Part shown: one piece after another, positions 51,428 through 62,100 of the stretch | Position numbering within the stretch: position 1 is the stretch's first letter | Layout: the number at the start of each line of letters is the position of its first letter | DNA from: Alphaproteobacteria bacterium | Lineage (GTDB): Bacteria; Pseudomonadota; Alphaproteobacteria; UBA2966 | Assembly (NCBI GenBank): GCA_018654745.1 | Contig: JABILA010000056.1 | Span: 1-64,000 of the forward strand | DNA: 64,000 nucleotides | Reading direction: 5' to 3' | Notes under the pieces: generated by a model | The model's input: the letters and a program-made list of their open reading frames with translations, nothing else | What the model was told of the DNA's origin: nothing | The model's database searches: none | Made by a program: the position numbers and the translations under genes

Positions 51428-52384
51428 ATGAAAAATACTGGTGGATATGAACTCAAGGATCTGGCCTGCTTCGTTCTGGTAGCGCGAGAGGGCAGTATTT
51501 CTGCGGCCTCACGCCAGTCCGGCCAACCCAAGGCGACGGTTAGCTATCAGATCAGACGTCTGGAAGATGCCCTGGGCGTGGATTTATTTGTGCGCTTGCC
51601 AAGACGGCTGGAACTGACGGATTCAGGAGAACGATTTCTCAGCCATGCCCGCTCGATCCTGGCGGCAGTTGAAGATGCCGGTGAAGACATTCGACATTCC
51701 GGAGAACAGCTTGAGGGTCGCCTGAGTATCGGCGTGGCAACAGAGTTTGGCACGTCATTGGTCGGCCCCATCATTCAGGAATTTGCCCACTCGCACGCGG
51801 CGCTTGAATTCGAAGTGCAAATTCTGTCGCAAAGTCATCACTACTTTAATCATCCGGACATCGACTGCCTGATCCATGTCGGCAATCCACCGGACAGCCA
51901 GTTGATCAGCCGAAAAATCTGGGATTTTCGCTTCAGTCTTTATGCCGGAACGGAATATCTCAAGGCGAACAATCCGCCATCAACCCTGGAACACCTTAAA
52001 GACCATCAGTGCATCCAGTATCTTCACGCCCAGCCGTGGCAACTGCGCAAAGGCAGCAAGGACATCAGCCTGTCGCCGGTCAGCCGGATGCATTCAAGTG
52101 ATTTCTGGATGATCAAATATTTTGCCGTTGCAAATCTGGGCATCGCCTATTTGCCGGACTTTTTTGTTGAAACCGAATGCCGCATGAATGCCGTGGCCAG
52201 GGTGCTGCCGGAATGGACATCTGATCCGGTCCCGGTCTTTGCCTTGTACCCGAAGCACAGGCACGGAAGCCGGAAGGTCAACGCTTTCATTGATCTGTGG
52301 TCACAAAAAATTGATCACATCGAAGAGATCACGCCTTACACATTGATTCAAACCGGCACACCTGGCGAAGCTTCAAAAACCTGA
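51428..52384 (+). CDS. LysR family transcriptional regulator
   Basis: YELKDLACFVLVAREGSISAASRQSGQPKATVSYQIRRLEDALGVDLFVRLPRRLELTDSGERF. Confidence 0.95.
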   Translation: MKNTGGYELKDLACFVLVAREGSISAASRQSGQPKATVSYQIRRLEDALGVDLFVRLPRRLELTDSGERFLSHARSILAAVEDAGEDIRHSGEQLEGRLSIGVATEFGTSLVGPIIQEFAHSHAALEFEVQILSQSHHYFNHPDIDCLIHVGNPPDSQLISRKIWDFRFSLYAGTEYLKANNPPSTLEHLKDHQCIQYLHAQPWQLRKGSKDISLSPVSRMHSSDFWMIKYFAVANLGIAYLPDFFVETECRMNAVARVLPEWTSDPVPVFALYPKHRHGSRKVNAFIDLWSQKIDHIEEITPYTLIQTGTPGEASKT

Positions 52385-52801
52385 GACATTCAGAATTTCA
52401 ACAGGCTGCCTGTTTAGCGGAATTCACCTGAAACAGCACGGATACGACTGTTCTTCGATTTACCGGTGCAAGCCGTCATCACCTTCAGCAATATAATTTC
52501 GCATCGCTCGATCGACGTTAAGTCCTTATTCAGGAAGGGATTTTTGAGCCAATCAATGATTAACTCTCATTCCTTTTTACCTGGACAACTTCGGTTCGGC
52601 ATGCATATTACAGGAACGGTCACCCATCTAACGGAACCGTCTGTACCTTGGTATTTGTCACCGGCTTACGGGTTCGCAGCAAGCTGTGCATCTACCCAAG
52701 CCGGTAACACTCTGGTCGCCGCATCGCATTCAAGCGAACAAACGGCATTTGGTCCTTTCAGTATATATCTTTGAATTCTGGTTTTGGCTGGGAAATATAT
52801 T

Positions 52802-53575
52802 TTGAAATCCTCGATAGCAATGCTGTGTCTTTTCAGCGCACTAATAATAGCTGGTCCTGCCAAAGCAGCGACGGACGATGTCCTGACCCTTGTTGGCAGC
52901 GAAGCCCCCCCCTTTATTGTCAAGGAAGGCGACAAGATTTCGGGATTTATTCCTGATTTGCTGCGAGAAGCCGCATCCCGAGCCCGAGTAAAATATGAGC
53001 TGAAACTGGTCCCCTGGGCCCGGGCTTACAAGATGGCGAAAAAGGGTCCCGGTGTGGCACTGATGATGATTGCCAGAACCGAACACAGGGAAAATGAGAT
53101 GCAGTGGGTGTATCCGCTGTTTCGTGCCGAAACCACGTTTATTCGTTTGAAATCCGGAAGTACCAAACGGGACATCGACAAGAACGAAACCAGTATTTGT
53201 GCCCTGGCACGTTCAGCCATGGTTGGGCATCTGAAGCGCAATGGTTACCGACGTATCATCAAGGCCCCTGACATCCAGTCCTGTGCCGAGCTGCTGGGCA
53301 ACAAGAAAGTTGACGTCATTTTTGGCGGATGGTTCACCACTGTTCACGCCTTCAGGACACTGAAATTGCCGGTAGATGATTTGGCAAAGGGCGAGACGGT
53401 CTTGTCGATCGACATCTATCTCACGGCCTCCAAAGATGTGCCAGCCCAGCGCATCAAGAACCTGCAACGGATCATCCATCAAATGACAACAGATGGCACC
53501 TATGGAGTCTTTCTTTCCCAATATAAATTGCAGGGCCTGCCCCGACCCAAGGTCAAGGCGGCTTCAACCAACTGA
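52802..53575 (+). CDS. Periplasmic amino-acid-type solute-binding protein (SBP_bac_3-like), probable TTG start
   Basis: Signal peptide KSSIAMLCLFSALIIAGPAKA; TLVGSEAPPFIVKEGDKISGFIPDLLREAASRARVKYELKLVPWARAYKMAKKG. Confidence 0.85.
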   Translation: MKSSIAMLCLFSALIIAGPAKAATDDVLTLVGSEAPPFIVKEGDKISGFIPDLLREAASRARVKYELKLVPWARAYKMAKKGPGVALMMIARTEHRENEMQWVYPLFRAETTFIRLKSGSTKRDIDKNETSICALARSAMVGHLKRNGYRRIIKAPDIQSCAELLGNKKVDVIFGGWFTTVHAFRTLKLPVDDLAKGETVLSIDIYLTASKDVPAQRIKNLQRIIHQMTTDGTYGVFLSQYKLQGLPRPKVKAASTN

Positions 53576-53586
53576 GTTTTTTCAAG

Positions 53587-54345
53587 CTATCCCCGCCCGA
53601 CAAAAGGCATCTTGGTCGCCATAACAGTCAGTGTCTGAATATTGGCTTCCAGCGGCAAACCGGCCATATGCACAACAGCATCGGCGACATGATCAAGATG
53701 CATCAGGGGCTCCGCCTTGATGGAGCCATCAGCCTGCGGCACACCATCCGCCATGCGCATGGCCATCTCGGTTTCGGCGTTACCGATATCAATTTGGCAG
53801 CAGACAATGTCATGAATTCGACCATCCAGTATGGTGGTTTTGGTCAGACCCGAAATGGCGTGCTTGGTGGCGGTATAAGGCGCTGACATGGGCCTTGGCG
53901 CATGGGCGGAAATCGAGCCGTTATTGATAATACGCCCACCCTTTGGCGATTGGGCCTTCATGATACGGAAGGCTTCCTGGGTGCACAGGAACGGCCCTGT
54001 CAGATTGATATCGACAACCGATTGCCACTGATCATAGGTTAGCTCGTCCATGGGAACACCCGGCGCATTCACCCCGGCATTGTTGAACAATACATCCAGG
54101 CGCCCATAGGCCTCTTTTGTTTTGGCAAACAGGGCAGCCACATCATCCGGCTTGCTGACATCGGTAGGTACCACAAGCGCACGGCTTGCCGCATCTCCGG
54201 CCATGTCTGCCGTTTCCTTCAACGGCTCTTCCCGCCGACCGGCCAGCACCACAGAATAACCTTTTTGCAACAAGGCAACAGCACAAGCCCTGCCCACACC
54301 TGAGCCTGCACCTGTAACGATGGCAATTTTCCCCTGAACCGACAT
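53587..54345 (-). CDS. SDR family oxidoreductase
   Basis: [59 protein letters not shown]. Confidence 0.94.
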   Translation of the reverse strand: MSVQGKIAIVTGAGSGVGRACAVALLQKGYSVVLAGRREEPLKETADMAGDAASRALVVPTDVSKPDDVAALFAKTKEAYGRLDVLFNNAGVNAPGVPMDELTYDQWQSVVDINLTGPFLCTQEAFRIMKAQSPKGGRIINNGSISAHAPRPMSAPYTATKHAISGLTKTTILDGRIHDIVCCQIDIGNAETEMAMRMADGVPQADGSIKAEPLMHLDHVADAVVHMAGLPLEANIQTLTVMATKMPFVGRG

Positions 54346-54482
54346 AATTTTCCCCCGAATGGCTTGAATCTATTTATTGTGATTTCAAGCATAGTAAAAA
54401 TGCCAATACGTGAACAGAGCAGCACAAGAATGGCTGAACGCGGGAGACCAGATCTATTATCAGATAGCGGGAAGGCGGCGTT

Positions 54483-54902
54483 ATGCGACTGTTTGTTCTG
54501 ATTACCGTCACGCTGGCAATATTTGTCGGACCGATGCAGGTATCTGCACAACAGCCGGTTTCGGTCGCAGTCCTGCCGCCAGTCGTTGTTGAAACCCGTC
54601 CCCGCGCGGGGCAGACGGATGTTGATCCTTTATTGACCGAAATAAGCGTCACTTTCAGCAAGAATATGATCACTGAAAAAATGTGGTCCTGGGTTATTCA
54701 CACACCGGAAAGCTTTCCGGCCATTGCGGGAGAAGTCCGATATATAAACGCCCGGACAAATGTTCTGCCTGTCAGACTGCAACCTGGCAAGACCTATGCC
54801 ATCTGGATTAATTCACCCAATGGGAAGCACAACGCCTTTCGCGACACAGATAATATTCCGGCACTGCCCTATTTGCTGGTTTTCAGAACACGTGGCAACT
54901 GA
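54483..54902 (+). CDS. Secreted Ig-like (Big_5-type) domain protein
   Basis: Signal peptide MRLFVLITVTLAIFVGPMQVSA then VVVETRPRAGQTDVDPLLTEISVTFSKNM...LQPGKTYAIWINS. Confidence 0.8.
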   Translation: MRLFVLITVTLAIFVGPMQVSAQQPVSVAVLPPVVVETRPRAGQTDVDPLLTEISVTFSKNMITEKMWSWVIHTPESFPAIAGEVRYINARTNVLPVRLQPGKTYAIWINSPNGKHNAFRDTDNIPALPYLLVFRTRGN

Positions 54903-55012
54903 TTTTCTTGCGAGACCCAGGCTATGCGGAAAATTGCTTGCAGAAATTGTGACCTGACATAACTTCTCTATACTCGGTACAAATCAACCGTAGAACCAGG
55001 GAAGTAATAATT

Positions 55013-55717
55013 ATGGATATCGCAGGCAAGAAAGCTGTCGTCTTCGGCGGCACCTCAGGTATTGGTCTGGCAACTGCCAAACAACTAGCGGCACAGGGCG
55101 CAGAAGTCATCGCCATCAGTCGCAATCCGGACAAGGCCGGAGATGTGCCAGACGGCATCACCCTGAAGGCGTGTGATGTGCGCGACCAGCAAGCCCTGGA
55201 GCAATTGTTCAAAGAGTGTGCACCTTTTGACATTCTGGTCAGTTCGGCCACAGGCGGGTCCCGCTCAGCCGGACCATTTCTTGCCATGGACATGGACGGC
55301 TTCCAGTCTTCGTTCGACAAATTATGGGGTTATGCCAACATCATCCGCTATGGCGCCGGACACCTGAGCGAAAACGGGGCCATCGTCATCGTCAGCGGCA
55401 CCCCGGCCCGAAACCCGAAACCTGGTCAGATTTCCCTGGCTGCTGTTGGCTCTGCGGTCGAAGCCCTGGCCCGTGGCATTGCCAACGAAATTGCACCTCG
55501 TCGGATCAACGTTGTCTCGCCGGGTTTCATCGACACGCCTATTGTTGATTTGCAGGGCAAGGAACGCGAAGACCTGTACAAAAACATCACCGCAGATCAC
55601 GCCGTCAAACGGGCAGGCACCCCGGATGAAGTGGCGCAGGCAATCCTGTTCGCCATTCAGAACGATTTTGTCACTGGTACAACGATTGATGTGGATGGTG
55701 GCTGGCTACTTGCCTGA
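55013..55717 (+). CDS. SDR family oxidoreductase
   Basis: GKKAVVFGGTSGIGLATAKQLAAQGAEVIAISRN; ATTIDVDGGWLLA-type C-terminus; YxxxK replaced by SLAAVGSAVEAL. Confidence 0.92.
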   Translation: MDIAGKKAVVFGGTSGIGLATAKQLAAQGAEVIAISRNPDKAGDVPDGITLKACDVRDQQALEQLFKECAPFDILVSSATGGSRSAGPFLAMDMDGFQSSFDKLWGYANIIRYGAGHLSENGAIVIVSGTPARNPKPGQISLAAVGSAVEALARGIANEIAPRRINVVSPGFIDTPIVDLQGKEREDLYKNITADHAVKRAGTPDEVAQAILFAIQNDFVTGTTIDVDGGWLLA

Positions 55718-55724
55718 CGGATTT

Positions 55725-55758
55725 GTGGAGACGGTTGTCAGCTGTCAGCCGTTTCCAC
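55725..55758. terminator. Bidirectional terminator-like hairpin GTGGAGACGGTTGTCAG / CTGTCAGCCGTTTCCAC between convergent genes
   Basis: 14 of 17 arm positions pair; located at the convergent 3' ends of 55013-55717 (+) and 55738-56148 (-). Confidence 0.6.
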
Positions 55759-56148
55759 ACCATCTTCTTCCTGATCACCAACGACAAATCGTTTGGTGGT
55801 TTCCTTCAGGTTGTTGATCAGAATGCGGATCAGGGCCTGCACAAAAAGATCAGCGGACTTCATGCGCTCCTTGATCTCGTAATCCGAGACCGTCAGACAA
55901 ACCGTATATTCCTGCGCAATTGCGGTCGCCGACCTTGGCTCATTCGTCAGCACAGACAGCTCGCCAAAAATCTCATTTTCGCCAAGGGTTCCGAGGATTC
56001 GTTTTTCGCCGCCGATTGTTTTGGAAAGTTCAACACGGCCTTTCTCGACAACAAAAACGCGTCCCCCCTGGTCGCCATCTTCAAAGATTACCTTGTCTTT
56101 TTGAAATTCTTCGCGCCGAACTTGCGTTGGACGATCATTGCCTGACAT
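55738..56148 (-). CDS. Cyclic nucleotide-binding domain protein
   Basis: IFEDGDQGGRVFVVEKGRVELSKTIGGEKRILGTLGENEIFGELSVLTNEPRSATAIAQE; stand-alone CNB domain. Confidence 0.92.
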   Translation of the reverse strand: MSGNDRPTQVRREEFQKDKVIFEDGDQGGRVFVVEKGRVELSKTIGGEKRILGTLGENEIFGELSVLTNEPRSATAIAQEYTVCLTVSDYEIKERMKSADLFVQALIRILINNLKETTKRFVVGDQEEDGVETADS

Positions 56149-56372
56149 CCCTGTATTCCCTCTGACTATATTGCCCTGGCTGGCTTTTACCTCTCGAAAT
56201 TTTCACCTAATGAAATTGTCGCATATTTGTGGTGATGACGTAATGTTTTTATCCGGCTTCTGTCCGGGCCGACTTGATTTCAGCTCCCTGATCAGGGAAC
56301 GTTGTACGTATCAGATACGACACCCGGAATCTGATATTATTCCAGTGCCAATGTGCAATTCAGGGAAACAGC

Positions 56373-57563
56373 ATGCCAGCAGATTTTGACGGCGGAGACA
56401 GCCCCTTTGATTTTGATCATCGCTATCAGGGCCCCGGCTATACCGAAGACCATCATGCCTGGCGGGCAACCCTGCGGGCCTTCGTAGACAAGGAAATTAT
56501 GCCCTTTGTAGACGAATGGGACGAAGCCGGTGAGTTCCCGCGCGAGCTCTACAAGAAAGCTGCAGAAGTTGGTTTACTGGGCATCGGTTACCCCGAAGAA
56601 TATGGTGGCACGCCCGTAGATGATCCCTGGTTCCTGCTGGTCACTGCAGAAGAAATGGCGCGCACAAGTTCGGGCGGCGTCAACGCCAGCCTGATGGTGC
56701 ACAGTATCGGTTTGCCTCCGGTGCTGGCGGTTGGGTCTGCGGAAATGAAACAACGTGTGGCACCACAGGTCCTGTCAGGCGACAAAATCCACGCCCTGGC
56801 CATTACCGAACCTTCCGGCGGATCAGATGTGGCCAACCTGAAAACCCGCGCTGTGCGCGATGGTGATCATTACGTGGTCAACGGATCAAAGATGTTTATC
56901 ACCGGCGGTATGCGGGCGGACTTTTATTCCGTCGCTGTGCGCACGGGCGACGAAGGCAATGCAGGTATCTCGCTGCTGTTAATCGAACGCGACCGCGAAG
57001 GCTTTACGCGGACGTCGCTGAAAAAACAGGGCTGGTGGGCATCGGATACGGCAGCGCTTTATTTTGATGATGTGCGGGTGCCCGTTGAAAACCTGATCGG
57101 TGAAGAGAACAAGGGCTTCGCCGGTATCATGTTAAACTTCAACAATGAACGTTTGTGGATGTCAGCCAGCGCCAACGCCCTGGCGCGTGTGTGCCTGGAA
57201 GATTCGCTTGCCTGGGCGCGCGACCGCCAGACTTTTGGCCAGCGTCTCGCCGATCACCAGGTTATCCGCCACAAAATCGCCGAGATGGCGCGCAAGATAA
57301 ACGCGACCCAGGCTTATCTTGAGCAATGCGCCCAGCGTGTATCTGATGGTGAGCGGCCGGTCGCTGATCTTTCCATGCTGAAAGTCCAGTCGACCTTGAC
57401 CATGGAATTCTGCGCCCGTGAGGCCATGCAAATTCTGGGCGGTGCCGGTTATATGCGTGGCTGCAGGGTTGAGCGTATTTACAGGGAAGTCCGGGTCATG
57501 GCCATCGGCGGTGGCTCGGAGGAAATCATGCGCGACCTGGTCGCTCGTCAAATGGGGATCTGA
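56373..57563 (+). CDS. Acyl-CoA dehydrogenase
   Basis: ALAITEPSGGSDVANLKTRAVRDGDHYVVNGSKMFITGG; MQILGGAGYMRGCRVERIYREVRVMAIGGGSEEIMRDLVARQMGI. Confidence 0.95.
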   Translation: MPADFDGGDSPFDFDHRYQGPGYTEDHHAWRATLRAFVDKEIMPFVDEWDEAGEFPRELYKKAAEVGLLGIGYPEEYGGTPVDDPWFLLVTAEEMARTSSGGVNASLMVHSIGLPPVLAVGSAEMKQRVAPQVLSGDKIHALAITEPSGGSDVANLKTRAVRDGDHYVVNGSKMFITGGMRADFYSVAVRTGDEGNAGISLLLIERDREGFTRTSLKKQGWWASDTAALYFDDVRVPVENLIGEENKGFAGIMLNFNNERLWMSASANALARVCLEDSLAWARDRQTFGQRLADHQVIRHKIAEMARKINATQAYLEQCAQRVSDGERPVADLSMLKVQSTLTMEFCAREAMQILGGAGYMRGCRVERIYREVRVMAIGGGSEEIMRDLVARQMGI

Positions 57564-57615
57564 CCAGCTTTGATGTCGGGTTAATAATCACACAAAAAAG
57601 ATTGCGGAGGAATTC

Positions 57616-59139
57616 ATGACTGTTCGCCACTATGACTGGCTGGCCCACCACGCCAACTTCACACCTGATCGTACGGTTTGGACAGACCTGCACTCAGGCC
57701 GCAGTTTCACCTACATCGAGGCTGAGGATCGCTGCAATCGCCTCGCCTGGCATCTGCAGAATAATTGTGACATTGCCAAAGGCGAGCGCATTGGTGTGCT
57801 GGCCATGAATTCCACCGACATGATGGAAATCCAGAGTGCCTGTGCCAAAATCGGTGCGATCTTTCTGCCCCTGAACTGGCGTCTGACCGTGCCGGAACTG
57901 GACTTCATCATCAAGGATGCAGATCCGAAAGTGCTGATCCATGATCTGGCCTTTGCTGATGAAGCTGCGGCTTTGAAGGAAAGCACAGACGTCGCATATT
58001 TTATCGAAACAACGGGCGGTGGGGGTGACACGCCCTATGAGGCAGCCATATCAGCCGCCCAGACAAACCCTGTCCTGGCGGACCTGACCCATGATGATGT
58101 CTGGACCATCATGTATACATCGGGCACAACGGGTCTGCCCAAGGGTGCCATGAATACCTATGGCATGGCTTTTTATAATGCCGTCAATCTGGGCATCCCG
58201 TTCCGGATTACGCCGGACAGCGTCGCCCTGACAATCCTGCCCCTGTTCCATACCGGTGGCCTGAATTGTTATACCTCCGTCTGTCTGCACACAGGCGGTA
58301 CGTCCCTGATCATGCGTGCGTTTGAACCTGGCGAAGTGCTGCGCCTGATTGGTGATCCTGACCAGGCCGTGACGCATTTCTTTGGTGTCCCCGCCAACTA
58401 TCTGTTTATGAGCCAGCATCCGGAATTTGCGACCACGGATTTTTCTCGTCTGGTTTGCGCCGGTATTGGCGGCGCGCCCACGCCCATTCCCTTGCTGGAG
58501 ACTTACGGCAAAATCGGTATCGCCCTGCAACAGGGTTACGGCATGACAGAGACCAGCCCTGCTGTCCTCGCGCAAAATGCAGAGATGGCCATCAACCATC
58601 CAGGTTCTACCGGCAAACCGGTCCTGCACAACCAGATCCGCGTCGTCGGTGAAGACGGCGAGGATGTTGGTCCAGGCGTCAATGGCGAACTCTGGGTCAA
58701 AGGACCGAATATCACGCCGGGATACTGGAACCGACCGGAAGCCACAGCCGAAGCAATTACGGATGGCTGGCTGCATACAGGTGATGCCTGCCGATTTAAT
58801 GAAGACGGACACTATTTTATCGTTGACCGCTGGAAAGATATGTACATCAGCGGCGGTGAAAATGTTTACCCGGCCGAAGTGGAAAGCGCCTTGTTCAAAA
58901 TGGAAGGCATCGCCGATGTCGCCGTCATTGGCTTACCCGACGAACGTTGGGGAGAAGCCGGCTGCGCCGTCGTTGTCACTGCCCCCGGCCAGACCCTGGA
59001 ACCAGACGATGTCATTGATTTCTGTCGCGACAAACTGGCCAGGTTCAAAATCCCCTCAGACGTCAAGTTCATCGACGAATTACCACGGAACGCCACCGGC
59101 AAGGTCCTGAAACGGGTGTTACGGGAGCAGTTTGAGTGA
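57616..59139 (+). CDS. Long-chain-fatty-acid-type acyl-CoA synthetase (AMP-dependent ligase)
   Basis: IMYTSGTTGLPKGAMNT; QQGYGMTETSPAVL; DRWKDMYISGGENVYPAEVE; LPRNATGKVLKRVLRE. Confidence 0.96.
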   Translation: MTVRHYDWLAHHANFTPDRTVWTDLHSGRSFTYIEAEDRCNRLAWHLQNNCDIAKGERIGVLAMNSTDMMEIQSACAKIGAIFLPLNWRLTVPELDFIIKDADPKVLIHDLAFADEAAALKESTDVAYFIETTGGGGDTPYEAAISAAQTNPVLADLTHDDVWTIMYTSGTTGLPKGAMNTYGMAFYNAVNLGIPFRITPDSVALTILPLFHTGGLNCYTSVCLHTGGTSLIMRAFEPGEVLRLIGDPDQAVTHFFGVPANYLFMSQHPEFATTDFSRLVCAGIGGAPTPIPLLETYGKIGIALQQGYGMTETSPAVLAQNAEMAINHPGSTGKPVLHNQIRVVGEDGEDVGPGVNGELWVKGPNITPGYWNRPEATAEAITDGWLHTGDACRFNEDGHYFIVDRWKDMYISGGENVYPAEVESALFKMEGIADVAVIGLPDERWGEAGCAVVVTAPGQTLEPDDVIDFCRDKLARFKIPSDVKFIDELPRNATGKVLKRVLREQFE

Positions 59140-59142
59140 ATG

Positions 59143-62100
59143 TCAGCGCACGGTGATTTTTTGCACCCATTGATTAAATAGTCTGATTTGATCTGCACCG
59201 GGCAGCCAACTTCTTATCTTCTCGCTGTTTTTTATTATGTCTTTGATCAAGTCAGCGGTGACTTTCTCGCCAAGATTGCTCGCATGTTTCTGCCCAAAGA
59301 TAAATTCGAGTTGTCCGGCAGGGTCGCTGGGCCAATCCTGAGGATCTGGCACCTCACCTCGACAATGATGGATTGCCGCAGCTGCAATCAGATTTTCCTC
59401 TGAGACGCTGGCAGAATTTTCGTCGAATCGTCGGCGCATTGCGAGGTAGCGCACGCGATTTACAAATCTTTTTACAGAACGCGGCGTGAGATCCCTGGCC
59501 AGAACATACGCCCCCCAAACATTCATTGCTGCATTGAATTCATGGGTATCACCGCTGGTCAGATCGTCATCCAAAGAATCCCGGTGTCGCCTGGCCAGAA
59601 AAAGAAAAATGCCAAGCAAAATAAACGACATGCCTGAAATCCATAATTCATATTGCGCTAATTTGTTGCCCGGCAGAAGTTGACCGGGCTTCGACACAGA
59701 CGTTGCCCCGCCCGATGAGACAGGTGGATTGACGTTCGTTTGTGATTTCGGAACAACTTCACCAACAAGCTTTTTCTTATCCTGCAAGTCTTTAGAGGTT
59801 TCTTTAGTGGTGAGAGCGTCGGACACAACCTGGTCTTTCCAGCCATACCAGCCTGATACGAGCCACGACGTACCCATCGAAACCGCCACGCCAAAACAAA
59901 TCCAGCAAGCCACAAAAAGCCAATGTCGCTGGCGTTTCCTGCGCTTTTGCTCAGCCATCTCCTTTTTGATCTTGTCAATTTTCTCTGAATTCAGAGGTTG
60001 GTCGGACGTCAGCATTGTGCCTTGATCTATATCGGGCTCCGGAACCGGAACGTCTATGTTAACCAACTTTTGCAAATATTTGCGGGCAAAAATTTCTGTC
60101 TTGTCAGACCGCGTATCGTCGTTCAGCGTTGCCGGGCCTGAAGCAAGATTGGCGTAGCTTGGTGCCGGATCAGTTGAACGATCTTGTCCTGATGACGGTT
60201 CAGATTCATCAAATGATACAGCCTCGGCAATTTCCTTGTAGGCCTGGGCGATACACATTTCGACCCACGCCATATCCATTCCCAGGATGATGTACAGTTT
60301 CCCACTGGATACGAGGAAATTGACAGCCTCCAAAATTTCGACAACATGTTCCGGCTGGCAGCGGTCCAGATCATCAATTACCAAAACTATCCGCCTTGGT
60401 GCCAAGGCCTCTGTTGCATCAGCAAACTCTCGGGCAAAATTATGCCGAAAACTGACGAGAGCTCGCAATTCTGAAGAGCGAAGTTTCCCGCGAAAGGGTT
60501 TCAACAATCTGGACGGATCAAGACCGAATGCCCCCAGACGGCTGCGCGCATTTGTCATGACTACGAACAAGGCACCAATCAGGGAAAGTAGTGCGCCAAC
60601 ACCTTTAAATAAAGCATCCGTTTCTGAGGACCCCAACATTGATCCATTTGCGTCCTGCAAATCCCTGGTCCGCTCGGTCTGCCTTATCAGTGTTTTTGTA
60701 TCTCCTGACTGGGTTTCACTTTCACTGACTTCTTCCTTGATTACCTCTTTTGGTCTCTCCGGAGATTTCACTATTACCTGTGGCTCAATCAGTTTGACGA
60801 CGCCTTCTGCCAATTTGCCATATGTGTCAACAGGAACGGAAAAGGAAAAAGTCGCTGGAATAACCGTCAAGAAGATCAAAAAACCGATCGTCCAGGGCTG
60901 GCGCTGAAATCGAATCCAGAACAGGCGCGCCCGAAAGCGAATGCCGACGGGCTTCCACCACGGGGATATGGCTTCACTGCGCATGACTTCAAGCAAGGCA
61001 GCCAGCAAATGATTTTCCTTTTGGTGGTGCCAGGCATTAAACCAGACGGTGCTGTATCCGTTTTCCCTTAAGTGACGGCAGATCAGTCCCATAAGAGAAC
61101 TTTTCCCCGTCCCCCATTTGCCACTCACCGCCATGGTCAAAGGTGGCTCCGTCTGGGGATTCAACAAAAACGCAGCCAGTCCTTTGGCCAGATCACCGAA
61201 ATTCAAACCATCTTTTTCCGGCGATGTAATTGGTTGGTCAGAGGCATAAATCTCACTGATGGAAGGTTCAGGCGGAGGAGGTGACGGCGGACGTCGTGTG
61301 GCTTGAAGGAAGAAGAAAGCAGGTAATATCAGGCCAATAAAAAACCAGGGGGCGGGATAACCTTCATGTATGGCCCTGGTTCCCAGATCGACCCCGGCCT
61401 TCTGTGCGACGCTGTTATCGGCAGCGACTATGCTCCAATTGTCACCACCATCGCTGGATCGAATAATCGTCCCGCTGTTGCCGACAGCAAGACCTGTGCG
61501 GTTGTCGTTGGCAAAAGCAATATCCCGAAGTTCATCGATAAAGGGTACGGTGTGCACTGTCCATTTTTTGCCGCCATCCTGAGACTGGATAACTGTTCCG
61601 GCTGTGCCAGCGGCCCAGATTGCACCGTCCGGATTGCCTGCGACCCCGAGAAGATTTGCTTTAGTAATTCGTATTTCCTGTGATGATGTTCCAGAAAATC
61701 TTGTCTGCCCGTCAGTGTAGAGGATCGACATTATTTGCCCACTGTTCCCAACAGCGAGCGCGCTGGTAAAGTTGTGGTTTACGACGAAGTCGTTCAAACT
61801 TTCATCGGTATGAATAAGTCGGTTTTGTCTTTTCAACATGATCCTGAAAGAGTCAGTTGCGGCTTCAAGCATATGCCAGTCACTCCCAACTCCGAATGGG
61901 CCACCTTCTTCATCATATTTCCGCCCAGACGGACTAACTAATATCTTGTTCAATTCTCTGAGGTCTACGGCACCATCAATAGTATCTGTTCGCCAAATAC
62001 TTCCCTTCACAGAATGGATATAGGAAGAATTTGTCCCTCTGACCGATGCCAGAATGTGATCAGTGGGTTTGTTTTCGCTATTGGAAGATTTGGGTGCCAA

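Noticed and set aside
52466-52774. 102-aa ORF upstream of the solute-binding protein
   Set aside because: No signature, in a ~400-bp noncoding region; likely spurious.
58051-58812. 253-aa minus-strand ORF
   Set aside because: Antisense to the acyl-CoA synthetase; no independent evidence.
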